The notes below the pieces were generated by a model. The model was given only the letters and a program-made list of their open reading frames with translations. It made no database searches and was not told where the DNA came from. From the NCBI GenBank assembly GCA_964549335.1, contig CAZJUQ010000005.1:76830-140829 (forward strand): 64,000 nt of DNA, read 5' to 3'. This DNA comes from Sulfidibacterium sp964549335. GTDB lineage: Bacteria; Bacteroidota; Bacteroidia; Bacteroidales; F082. Numbering within the stretch: position 1 is the first letter of the stretch; each line of letters begins with the position of its first letter. Shown here piece after piece: positions 52,567-61,588 of this stretch. A program made the position numbers and the translations under genes.

Positions 52567-55500
52567 CATTAACAACGTCAACGCTGTCATTGGAAATGTA
52601 AACGAGCAAAAGGCTGTGGACGGCATGTCCCGTTTGCGCAATTATTTTACCGTAATTTTGTATCTGTTTCAGATGCGACTTTTCCCTGTTTCCGGTTTTA
52701 TAATCCAAAACGGTGATGCCGTTTTTACCGAAAACGACCCTGTCGGGACGCAAAACGGAATTGGTCTCAGCATCGTAGAGTTCCGTTTCGTTTTTCACTT
52801 TCAATCCGGGTACGAAAAGTTCCTTTAATTGCGGATGCCGTACAATTCCGTTGATAACCGGTTCCAATTCACCGGCAGCACTATCCAGCAGCAGGCCTCT
52901 GGTACGGAAAGCCGACAAGACAGGTTTTACATCATCTGCCGAATAAATTTCAGCCAAAATTTCGTGCAACATGGTGCCGTACTCCTTTTCACCGGCATTT
53001 TGCACCGAAACCATGGGATTTTGCCCGGGAGTTGCAACGGCAAGGTTTTCGCGCCACGATTTCCGCAACATTGATGTCAGCATAACGGCATTTCCGTCAG
53101 TTCCGTCATCCCTTTTCAAAGGTTCCGGCAATACTCCGAAATCGTAAATATGTTGATCTTCGTTCCAAAGGTTTTTAGCTTTCAAAAAACTCTTCATATA
53201 ACCGCCAAAAACACCGGTTTTTCCGTCCTCCTTTATATTTCCCAAAGCATACAAAGCATATACGGGACGGGTAAAAGCCACATAGACAAGGTTAAGCTCG
53301 TCGAGTTTGGTTTTGGCCGTCTCTTTTTCATAAACATAACCTTTGTCAACGGCATAAAGTTTTTTATTGATATCGAAAACCACTTTATTCAAAGGAGCAA
53401 CTTCGTCAATTCCGGGTTCGTCCCAAAATTGTTCTTTCGCCACCTTTTTATTGTCGAAATTTTCCAAATCTATTATTACCACACCGAATTTCAGACCTTT
53501 AGCCTTATGAGCTGTAAGTATGTTAACGGCGTTTCCGTTTTCAGGAAGAGTAATGCTCAGTTTCTCCTTTTTCACCTCCCACAGTTCCAAAAATTCGTTT
53601 ATGTCGCCCGAATGAATCTGACGGTTTTCCAGAACGAAATCGAGAAAAAACCTTACAAAAGCATCAACGGGTTCGTTATTGAAGAAATGCCTTACAATCT
53701 CTTCGCAAACTTCGTAAACGTTCAATAGTGACATCCTTTCAGTGTCCACGGGTTCAAAACCGTAATTCTCCAATATCCCGTTAAAGGAGATATCTTTGTT
53801 CATCACGGCAGTTACATAATCTTGAGTGCGGTTTTGAAGTTTCAAAAACAGGTATATCAAATCAGCCGAGTTTATGTCATCGTTACCGTCGGCAATAAAT
53901 CTCAACAAGGCTATAATAAACCTGACCTTTGCCGATGCGGCGAGTTTTACCGACTCGGACGATACAACGGGAATGTTGTTGTACAACAGATGTGCCGCAA
54001 TAGAGGTAGCGTCATCGTTTTTTCTGCACAACACGGCAATATCGCCGTGGGAGTAGCCTCTCTCCAGCAATTCCGCAATTATCTCCACAATTTCCAAGGG
54101 TTTTCTGTTTTTATACTCTCCTGCATTATTGCTTTTAAGAAAACGCAACGAGATTAAACCACCCTCTTTGCCGCCCGAAGGAATTTTCTGTTGATGATTA
54201 TCGTAAATTTTAATAAAATCTTGCGAAAGGGTGTTTTTTACCACATCGAAAAATTCGTTGTTAAACCTGACAATTTCAGCATAAGAACGGTAATTGACAT
54301 CAAGGGCTTTGGACAGGAAATTTTGTTTTAACAACTCTCTCCTGAAATAATTTTCATCGTTGTTTTCCACTCCGTAAAGTTCGGGCAAAGAGGTAAACAG
54401 CTCCACCTCTCCTCCCCTGAAGCGGTAAATCGCCTGTTTGGCATCACCTACAATCATATTGAACCTGCTGTTTGCCAACGACTCTTCCACAAGAGGCAGC
54501 ATGTTATTCCATTGTAATATGGAAGTATCTTGAAATTCATCTATTAAAAAATGCTTGTACCGCACCCCGAGTCTTTCGTAAATGAACGGCACCGGTTGAC
54601 CGGCAATTTCCGAAGCAATTTTCCTGTTAAATTCCGAAATGGGGACTTTTTGTGTTCGCTCGATAAAATCTCTGAAGAGCAAACGTATTTGATAGACCAA
54701 AACAACACGGTATATGTTTTTAAAAATCATCCAGCGCAACACATACCCGCGTGCCGTCTCTTTTATCTCATTGTAATAACCCGTTAACAGGGGTTTTATA
54801 CCTTCTATTTTTTCAACAACATTATCGGCGGCACTTTTTGTGTACCAATCTTTTCCGTTTTCAAAAACATTGTAAGACGACGCCAAAACACCGGGGCCCG
54901 GCATAGCCAGTTCGTCAACTTTTATCAAATTTTTTGCTTTTACAAAATACGAGATAACACCGCTTTTCGATTTTCCCGAAAAATCATCTGCTTGCAATCC
55001 CGCCGCTGCAATTGTGTTTAAGGCCTCTTCAGCGAGAGCCGTTAACTTTTTACGGTAACCGTAATAGGAATGTTTTAATTTTTCGATTAACCCAATATAG
55101 TCAGGCGTTTCCATATGTTCGAGCGCAAGAGTGGCAAAAAAATCCTCTTCCCGCATCTGCTTTTTCACAAAATCCGTCAGTGTACCGGTAATGTTGTGAC
55201 TCTTTTCGTCCTCCACCTTAGAAATCACGAAACCTGTCAAAATTTCGGTAAAATCTTTGTCGATGCCTACATTTTTGTATATATCTTCAACAATGAAAGG
55301 GACGAAATCGTCATCGTCTATTAACACTTCGAAATTTTGAGGCAGCTCAAGGTCGCCGGCAAAAGTTCTGACGATTTTATGCACAAAAGAGTCGATGGTA
55401 CTTACCGAAAAATCGTCGTAGTGATGATTTATATTGAACTGTAAAAGCAGAGCATTTTGCAACAACCTTTCCTCATCGATATTTGTACCGGCAACAATGC

Positions 55501-55717
55501 TTTTTACAAGGTAATCGTCAAAATTTCCCGAAATAATATTCCGCAATGTTTCCAAAATTCTTGTTTTCATCTCATTGGCGGCTTTATTGGTGAATGTAAC
55601 GGCAAGAACACTTTTGAACAGTGCCGGATTGGTGAGCGTAAGTTTCAGGTACTCTTTTACCAGCGTTGTGGTTTTGCCCGAACCCGCCGAAGATTTATAA
55701 ACAAGAAAGTTTTTCAT
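52556..55717 (-). CDS. AddA-like UvrD helicase-nuclease
   Basis: This 1053-residue recombination enzyme combines a UvrD-type superfamily 1 helicase with a C-terminal PD-(D/E)xK nuclease. Walker A is SSAGSGKT at 9-16. AVTFTNKAANEMKTRI, HFLIDEFQDTS, IVGDAKQAIYRFRGGE, NVNYRS-like DVNYRS and TAHKAKGLKFGVVII are helicase motifs. The nuclease motif is LRPDRVVFGKNGITVLDYKTG. In AddAB systems a partner AddB is normally encoded nearby, yet here the neighbours are a T9SS cargo gene and FabH. The start is ATG at 55717, as the TTG before it is weak. Confidence 0.9.
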   Translation of the reverse strand: MKNFLVYKSSAGSGKTTTLVKEYLKLTLTNPALFKSVLAVTFTNKAANEMKTRILETLRNIISGNFDDYLVKSIVAGTNIDEERLLQNALLLQFNINHHYDDFSVSTIDSFVHKIVRTFAGDLELPQNFEVLIDDDDFVPFIVEDIYKNVGIDKDFTEILTGFVISKVEDEKSHNITGTLTDFVKKQMREEDFFATLALEHMETPDYIGLIEKLKHSYYGYRKKLTALAEEALNTIAAAGLQADDFSGKSKSGVISYFVKAKNLIKVDELAMPGPGVLASSYNVFENGKDWYTKSAADNVVEKIEGIKPLLTGYYNEIKETARGYVLRWMIFKNIYRVVLVYQIRLLFRDFIERTQKVPISEFNRKIASEIAGQPVPFIYERLGVRYKHFLIDEFQDTSILQWNNMLPLVEESLANSRFNMIVGDAKQAIYRFRGGEVELFTSLPELYGVENNDENYFRRELLKQNFLSKALDVNYRSYAEIVRFNNEFFDVVKNTLSQDFIKIYDNHQQKIPSGGKEGGLISLRFLKSNNAGEYKNRKPLEIVEIIAELLERGYSHGDIAVLCRKNDDATSIAAHLLYNNIPVVSSESVKLAASAKVRFIIALLRFIADGNDDINSADLIYLFLKLQNRTQDYVTAVMNKDISFNGILENYGFEPVDTERMSLLNVYEVCEEIVRHFFNNEPVDAFVRFFLDFVLENRQIHSGDINEFLELWEVKKEKLSITLPENGNAVNILTAHKAKGLKFGVVIIDLENFDNKKVAKEQFWDEPGIDEVAPLNKVVFDINKKLYAVDKGYVYEKETAKTKLDELNLVYVAFTRPVYALYALGNIKEDGKTGVFGGYMKSFLKAKNLWNEDQHIYDFGVLPEPLKRDDGTDGNAVMLTSMLRKSWRENLAVATPGQNPMVSVQNAGEKEYGTMLHEILAEIYSADDVKPVLSAFRTRGLLLDSAAGELEPVINGIVRHPQLKELFVPGLKVKNETELYDAETNSVLRPDRVVFGKNGITVLDYKTGNREKSHLKQIQNYGKIIAQTGHAVHSLLLVYISNDSVDVVNAIR

Positions 55718-55746
55718 CAAAAAACTCTAACAGGGTTTTGAAGTAT

Positions 55747-56805
55747 CTATTTTATAATTATCAATTTCCTGGTAATATAGAACTTATCCCAGTTCAACAC
55801 AACAATACAATTTCCTTTGACATCTCTGTTCTTCAGAAGGACATTCATTTTTTTCCCTTCGACATATCTGCGTTCCGAAAGTAACAGTTTTCCGTTTTGG
55901 CTGAAAATTTTCAAATTAACCTCCCGGCGGGGCGGTGACGAAAATCTAACGGTAAAATTATCTTTACAAGGGTTCGGGAACAGAGTTACCGGTTTTATCT
56001 CTTTTTCGTCTATTCCTATTAAATTGCTTCGAACCGAATCGATATATACCGAAGTTATGCCAAGATTGGATGTGGAGATTTGCAACATCGGCTCTTTACC
56101 TCCTTTGGCAAGCCACTTATATTCAACATAATTTCTGTGAATAGGGAAACCTGAATTTAGAGAATCGAGGTACAAACTGTCAAACTCGGAAACCTCCGAT
56201 TTCAGACGCAACACCTCAAAGGTTCCGTACGGTGTTATTAGTGTACCGTAACCGTCAACGGTATTTTTGCGGTGGCGGTCAATAAGAATGTACATAAGAT
56301 TGTCGATGCCGAGACTCGAACCCGACGCCGAGGAATCAACATTGCCGTATTCAAGCGGAAATTTGTATAAAATATCTGGATTTGTGTAAACAAACGGTAA
56401 AGGGATACCGTTCAAAGAGGCATCAAAACCCGCAAAGCTAAACGAACCGCTTGAATTTTTATAATACTCGTAAATGTCGGTAACAGGCAATCCGGGCACA
56501 GGTATATCGTAAGGCAAATGTTTTGCCAAATTAGCCTTTCCGAAAAAAACCAACCAATGCGGCGTGTAAATGTAATTTATAAAAGTATCTACCGTCTGTT
56601 TTACGGGTTCCAAAGCACTGAAATCCCATAAAAAACCTTCACCCGTTTGAGTAAAATCAATAAAATCCACATTTAATCCGGTGGACAATCTAACCGTATC
56701 GTTAGCAGAAACAAAATCGGAGGAATTAATCGTAATTTGCCCGAAGGCATTGCCGGAAAAAAGCATTGAAATTGAAATGCCAACCGTTAACAAATATTTT
56801 TTCAT
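55747..56805 (-). CDS. Secreted protein with type IX C-terminal sorting domain
   Basis: This 352-residue protein has a signal peptide at about 1-22 (SMLFSGNAFGQ). An uncharacterised beta-rich body of about 250 residues precedes a C-terminal type A T9SS sorting domain: LFPNPCKDNFTVRF, then LKIFSQNGKLLLSER and a final LNWDKFYITRKLIIIK. The protein should be exported by Sec, passed through the T9SS and probably anchored on the cell surface. The function of the body is not recognised. A TAACTTTG box at 56830-56837 stands upstream. PorQ in this window belongs to the same secretion system. Confidence 0.85.
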   Translation of the reverse strand: MKKYLLTVGISISMLFSGNAFGQITINSSDFVSANDTVRLSTGLNVDFIDFTQTGEGFLWDFSALEPVKQTVDTFINYIYTPHWLVFFGKANLAKHLPYDIPVPGLPVTDIYEYYKNSSGSFSFAGFDASLNGIPLPFVYTNPDILYKFPLEYGNVDSSASGSSLGIDNLMYILIDRHRKNTVDGYGTLITPYGTFEVLRLKSEVSEFDSLYLDSLNSGFPIHRNYVEYKWLAKGGKEPMLQISTSNLGITSVYIDSVRSNLIGIDEKEIKPVTLFPNPCKDNFTVRFSSPPRREVNLKIFSQNGKLLLSERRYVEGKKMNVLLKNRDVKGNCIVVLNWDKFYITRKLIIIK

Positions 56806-56829
56806 ATGCTTAATGTTTTAAAGTTTTTT

Positions 56830-56837
56830 CAAAGTTA
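56830..56837 (-). promoter_or_regulatory. Probable -7 box for the T9SS cargo gene
   Basis: The minus strand reads TAACTTTG, an exact TAnnTTTG match, 25 bases before the ATG at 56805. No -33 TTG was seen. Confidence 0.45.
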
Positions 56838-56914
56838 CGCACTTACGGGGAAAATAAACCCTATTACTCTCTTTTTTTTTATCCCCGTACTTTTACCGCA
56901 AAAAGAGCGTGCGG

Positions 56915-59900
56915 TTATCTTTTACTTTTTGTTTTTTTCTTTTTCTTTTTCCTTTTTTCAGGATTTCTGAACAACTCCGAAAAATTATTAAAATCTTTTT
57001 GATAAGCGATACCAACCCCTTGCGTGTAGGGTGCAACCTTATCGTAATTGGCATAATAGTACCAACTGTTCACATTTGAGTGGTTGTATGCTTTAAGTAT
57101 CCATCTTCCGTCGGGGGTAAGTTTGAAGTTAATATCAACATCGCCAACAATGTTGCTAGCCGAACGGTTCGACCTGTCGTATGTCATTCCGAAGTTACCG
57201 TTTATGGAGAGGCGGTTATCGAACAATTGGGTTGACAGTGCCACTTCGAACTCCTCTTGCGAGATGTTGTCGCCGGGTTTGTAATTTATACCTATATCCA
57301 AATCCTTACTTACTTTCGAAAGTAAACCGCTCAATTGGTTTGAGAGGATAGTATAGTACGACGAACTTAACGAAATATTGGAAGCATTACTGAAACTGAA
57401 GGTCCCCAAAACCAAAAGCGATATCATTTGTTGGTTTACCAGAGCCTTATTTGTAGTATCTATTTTTGCATAAACAATACGTTGCATATCGGGGTCGAGG
57501 TCGGGAAATTTTATTTGGAAACTCATATCCGGATTGGAGAGCGAACCGCTCAATATAATATAACAATTTACATTTAACCTGTTTTTGTACGAAGCCGACG
57601 AATCGACAACCATTCCCAAACTGCTGTAGCTTGTCTTAACAGTATAAAGGCCTTTAATGTTCATAATAGCGGCATAAGGGTCGCCGCTCCACGAAATTTT
57701 ACTCCCTTTGGTAAGCGAAAAATGTTTGCTGACAAGGTTTTGAATATTTAAGTTAAAATCCCCGTTATCAATAATATAATCGCCCACCATTGTAAAATCG
57801 CCATCCGAATTTGTATGAATTTTCACATTTCCTTTACCCGCGGCACGTATATCGCCCATTTCGTAAGGAAGGGTTATTTTTATGTCGGCATCGGGATTTA
57901 CACTCATATTGAGTTTAATATCATACTTCGACACCTGTTCTTTCACATTTTTTTTCGACTCTTTGTCGAGTTCCGAACTATCGGTTTTCGGAGGCACGAA
58001 AACTATATAGTTTTTATCAAGAATTTCGGCCGAATAGTCGAGGGGAATAACAACATCCGTCCCCTTTTTCGACTGCGCATCTATATTCAAGGTAATATCG
58101 TCGGGCGGTCCTTTAATTACTATGTTGCCCGAGGCAATGGCAACACCGTAGTAGAGTTCGTTTTGATGTCTGTTTGTATCGAAAAACAGAAATTTATCCG
58201 AATGAACGGTAAGGTCGAAATGTATGTTTTTAAAATAGTTATGATAAAGACCGCCCGACAGTGTGGCACTGTTTCCCAAGGTATCGTAAAGTATCATTGA
58301 ACCGAAATCGATTTTGTTTTCATCGAAAACTATTTTATTACTGAAAGAGTATTTCGTGTTAAGATAATTAATCTTCAAAGCCGTCCGTTTAAAATCCACA
58401 AACCCTTTAACTACCGGCTTATCAAAGGTTCCCAAAATCTCCATGTTTCCCGCGGCTTTTCCCTCTATTTGTGTAATATATTCATCGATAAAGGGTTCTA
58501 TGGCTTTTATGTTAAACCTGTTAAAGGCAACCTTAATGTTGAAATTGTTTTTGTCATCAAACGGATAAATAAAACCGTCGAGGGCAAACACCTTGCCGAT
58601 ACCGGAATTTCCTTTACGAACAATTTGCGATTTGACAAAAATTGCCTGTCTGCTATTGTCCCATGTGTTCAACAAAACGGCATCACCCAACAACACTTTA
58701 TTAAAATAGAGTCCCGAAATTTTCATGTCCGACACAAACCAAAACTTATTTTTACCCAACGAGTAATTCATATTTCCGTCAATAATTCCGTCGAGGTCCA
58801 AATCCCACATCATCGTAACAAAATCGAAATTCGACAAATCCCAATTATGAAAGACAAGTTTTAGGGTATCCATCTCTTTTTCAGGAATTTTACCCTTCAT
58901 CGAAAATGACGACGTACCCCGGTTTATGACGAAATCTTCTATTTTTATTCCCGATGTATCAATAATGAATTGGTTTCCTGAATCGACGGTCCATAATGTA
59001 TCGTTAATAAAAACTTTGGTATAGTCTATTTTAAAAAGGGAATTATTATCACTTACCAGGTATTTACCTTTGATGTCACCCCAGTTTTTTCTTACCGTAT
59101 CGGCATTGTTCCAATTTACGGAATAACGGATACTGTCTTGAAAAAGGGCGGTTGTTATCACAAATTGGTCGAGACCGAACACGGTTTTATCACTTCCCGT
59201 ACTGTCTTTAAGAATAATATTGTCTGCCGACAGGTTAATTTTCAAGCCGTTTTTTTCTTTATGCGAATTAAGTGCGGGTTTTCTGAAATCAATCCCCTCA
59301 TACTTCACCAAATCGCTGTTTCCGTCAAACGAAACCGAAGCGTTTTTAAAATCTATTTCCGCTTTTAAAGATGTGCCGTTCGATATCTCAAGTCCGTTCA
59401 CAAACTGTTCTCCTATAATGGAGGGATCTTTTAAAAGTATTTTAAAATTGATATTGCCACCGGGTAATACCAATGCGGTTTGCTCAGCCGGAGGCATAAA
59501 ATAGTAATTATACAAGGTTGTAAAATCAGATGATAAATTCGAATATTTAAAATGCCCCGACATTTCAAAATCGACAATATCCGATGTCAACGACAAAACC
59601 TCATTTTTTTTGTCAAAATATTTTTCCAAAGAGATGTTTTTTATCAGATACCAATCGTCACCAAACCAAAGTTTTGTGTTTTTCATTGTTATGTCAGCAA
59701 GCATACTGTCAATATCAAAACCTTTGACATGTATGTTTGCATTTGTCGACAGCTTCGCCTTTTCTTGCGAAAAGATATCAAAGGCATAGAGATTTGAGTT
59801 TAAAATTTTTGTTTTCAGGTCCAGTTCGGGAATGGCGTTAAACAATATTTTCACATTACCGGTGGCAAGAATATCTTTGTCGCCTATGGCAAAATTACTT

Positions 59901-61393
59901 TTTAAGGTATCGTTTTGGTAAGAACTTTCGAGAGTTATATTATCAAATTTATAATCTGACACTTCGATGTAATCGATTTTTGTGCCTGCGTTCAAAACAA
60001 AAGCCGAATTATTTTCGCTCCGTATTTCGGCATTAGTATTAAAAGTCGTTTTTCCAAGCAGGTCGCCTGTTTGCAAATAGCGCCCCAAATTCAAGGCTTT
60101 TGCACCCAGTTCCGCATTCATTAAAAAGCCGTTTTTTAGGGGTTTCATCGAAACCTCTGCCGTTATGCTTCCCGAATCGAGCAAAATATCCAGATTTGCA
60201 TCAAAATCATCAATCTTCCCGTTGAGCTTCCCTTTTATGTTAACGGTTTCATCTTGCGGTACGTATTCCAAATAGGGCAACTTCCCTACGGGCAGTTTTA
60301 AAGTCTCCAAATCGGTTTTGCCTGTTATAAAATTATCAATATTTATATTAAAATAACTTTTCGTTATATCGGGCAACCCTTTAACCTTTACATCTCCGTC
60401 AAACGATGTATTGCTACCGTAATTGAGCGACAAATCGCTTACGGAGAGGTTTCTCAAACATCCTTCGGCATTTCCTTTGACATAAACCCTGTTTTTCATC
60501 GACTTTATACCTTCGACGAAATATCCCAGCTCCGAATTATCTATTTCTGAATTTTTAATGTCGGCAGTAAGGAACACCGAGTCGTAAAAATTGTCGTAAC
60601 TGTTCCATGTGCGGGTATTCATTGCAAAATCGAGGGAAATACGTGAATGTTGTGTGGAAATACCGGTATTCATAAAAGCCAACATGGTATTGCTGATGGT
60701 AACTTCGCTTTTCATGTTTTCTATTTCAAAACCGCTTTTATCCTTACCTCTCAACAACTTCAACTTAAAATGCAACGAATCGTCAACAATTGAAAAATCA
60801 ACAGCTTCCAAATCGAATTTTTCAACATCCAAAGCGGAAAAATCGATTAACCCTTCCGGAGCCGGAGGTTCATCTTTCAATGAATATACAAAGTGTGAAT
60901 TTTCTATTTTCAAATGTTTAATTTTCAAGACAAACTTCTTGGAACTACCCTCTGACTTCAGGGTGTCGTTTGTCGAAAACGAGTCGATAAACTTAATAAA
61001 GTCAAAATCATCACTACCCTTTTGTTGAACTAATCTGAAATCAACATTATTGATAAAAACCTTGTGTAAAACTATTTTGTTTTTTAAAAGTGACGAATAT
61101 TGGGGCAAAAGATGCAATTTTTCAAGGTTAACTATGGTGTCGGAAGCAGGACTCAAAAGAGTGACATTTGAAATATCAACAGCCCCGAGGGGTGTTATCT
61201 GCAATCTGCCCACAGCAACATTATATCCCGTTTTTGAGGTAAGCCATTGAACCGCCACCCTGGTTATTATGGTTTGAACCATCGGCGTCCTTACAAGCAA
61301 CGATACCGAAACGGGGATAAATAAAACCGACAAAAGCGCATAAAAGAACACTTTTGCAAATAACATCCTCTTATTCTTATCTCTTTTCCCCAT
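56915..61393 (-). CDS. TamB-family translocation and assembly module protein (DUF490)
   Basis: The 1492 residues start with a cytoplasmic basic end and one transmembrane segment (about 11-33, FFYALLSVLFIPVSVSLLV). A very long beta-rich region follows, built from repeated short strands. The C-terminal TamB/DUF490 domain holds repeats such as VVPLDYSAEI-like strands and ends with a Lys/Arg-rich tail of about 20 residues. TamB-like proteins are beta-helical bridges that carry phospholipid across the periplasm and assist outer-membrane protein assembly. No tamA homologue is next to it. A TATCTTTG box at 61446-61453 lies 53 bases upstream. Confidence 0.88.
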   Translation of the reverse strand: MGKRDKNKRMLFAKVFFYALLSVLFIPVSVSLLVRTPMVQTIITRVAVQWLTSKTGYNVAVGRLQITPLGAVDISNVTLLSPASDTIVNLEKLHLLPQYSSLLKNKIVLHKVFINNVDFRLVQQKGSDDFDFIKFIDSFSTNDTLKSEGSSKKFVLKIKHLKIENSHFVYSLKDEPPAPEGLIDFSALDVEKFDLEAVDFSIVDDSLHFKLKLLRGKDKSGFEIENMKSEVTISNTMLAFMNTGISTQHSRISLDFAMNTRTWNSYDNFYDSVFLTADIKNSEIDNSELGYFVEGIKSMKNRVYVKGNAEGCLRNLSVSDLSLNYGSNTSFDGDVKVKGLPDITKSYFNINIDNFITGKTDLETLKLPVGKLPYLEYVPQDETVNIKGKLNGKIDDFDANLDILLDSGSITAEVSMKPLKNGFLMNAELGAKALNLGRYLQTGDLLGKTTFNTNAEIRSENNSAFVLNAGTKIDYIEVSDYKFDNITLESSYQNDTLKSNFAIGDKDILATGNVKILFNAIPELDLKTKILNSNLYAFDIFSQEKAKLSTNANIHVKGFDIDSMLADITMKNTKLWFGDDWYLIKNISLEKYFDKKNEVLSLTSDIVDFEMSGHFKYSNLSSDFTTLYNYYFMPPAEQTALVLPGGNINFKILLKDPSIIGEQFVNGLEISNGTSLKAEIDFKNASVSFDGNSDLVKYEGIDFRKPALNSHKEKNGLKINLSADNIILKDSTGSDKTVFGLDQFVITTALFQDSIRYSVNWNNADTVRKNWGDIKGKYLVSDNNSLFKIDYTKVFINDTLWTVDSGNQFIIDTSGIKIEDFVINRGTSSFSMKGKIPEKEMDTLKLVFHNWDLSNFDFVTMMWDLDLDGIIDGNMNYSLGKNKFWFVSDMKISGLYFNKVLLGDAVLLNTWDNSRQAIFVKSQIVRKGNSGIGKVFALDGFIYPFDDKNNFNIKVAFNRFNIKAIEPFIDEYITQIEGKAAGNMEILGTFDKPVVKGFVDFKRTALKINYLNTKYSFSNKIVFDENKIDFGSMILYDTLGNSATLSGGLYHNYFKNIHFDLTVHSDKFLFFDTNRHQNELYYGVAIASGNIVIKGPPDDITLNIDAQSKKGTDVVIPLDYSAEILDKNYIVFVPPKTDSSELDKESKKNVKEQVSKYDIKLNMSVNPDADIKITLPYEMGDIRAAGKGNVKIHTNSDGDFTMVGDYIIDNGDFNLNIQNLVSKHFSLTKGSKISWSGDPYAAIMNIKGLYTVKTSYSSLGMVVDSSASYKNRLNVNCYIILSGSLSNPDMSFQIKFPDLDPDMQRIVYAKIDTTNKALVNQQMISLLVLGTFSFSNASNISLSSSYYTILSNQLSGLLSKVSKDLDIGINYKPGDNISQEEFEVALSTQLFDNRLSINGNFGMTYDRSNRSASNIVGDVDINFKLTPDGRWILKAYNHSNVNSWYYYANYDKVAPYTQGVGIAYQKDFNNFSELFRNPEKRKKKKKKTKSKR

Positions 61394-61445
61394 TTGAATA
61401 ATTAACGGATAAACAACATGTCACGCAAGGCAATATCCCGTTATG

Positions 61446-61453
61446 CAAAGATA
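61446..61453 (-). promoter_or_regulatory. Possible -7 box of the TamB gene
   Basis: The minus strand reads TATCTTTG, matching TAnnTTTG, about 53 bases before the ATG at 61393. The gap 61394-61588 holds no gene. Confidence 0.4.
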
Positions 61454-61588
61454 GATAAAAAACGTATGTTGGCCGGTTTATGTTTTTGAAAGCGGCACAC
61501 ACCGGTGTAAAATGTTATTTGTCATTTTACATTCAAAGGGCACCTGTTTGTAAAAAAATTATTTTCTTTACATAAAATTTCAAAAATT

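Noticed and set aside
56311..56330. A GACTCGAACCC sequence resembling a tRNA T-arm
   Set aside because: It falls inside the T9SS cargo coding region and no acceptor or anticodon stem surrounds it.
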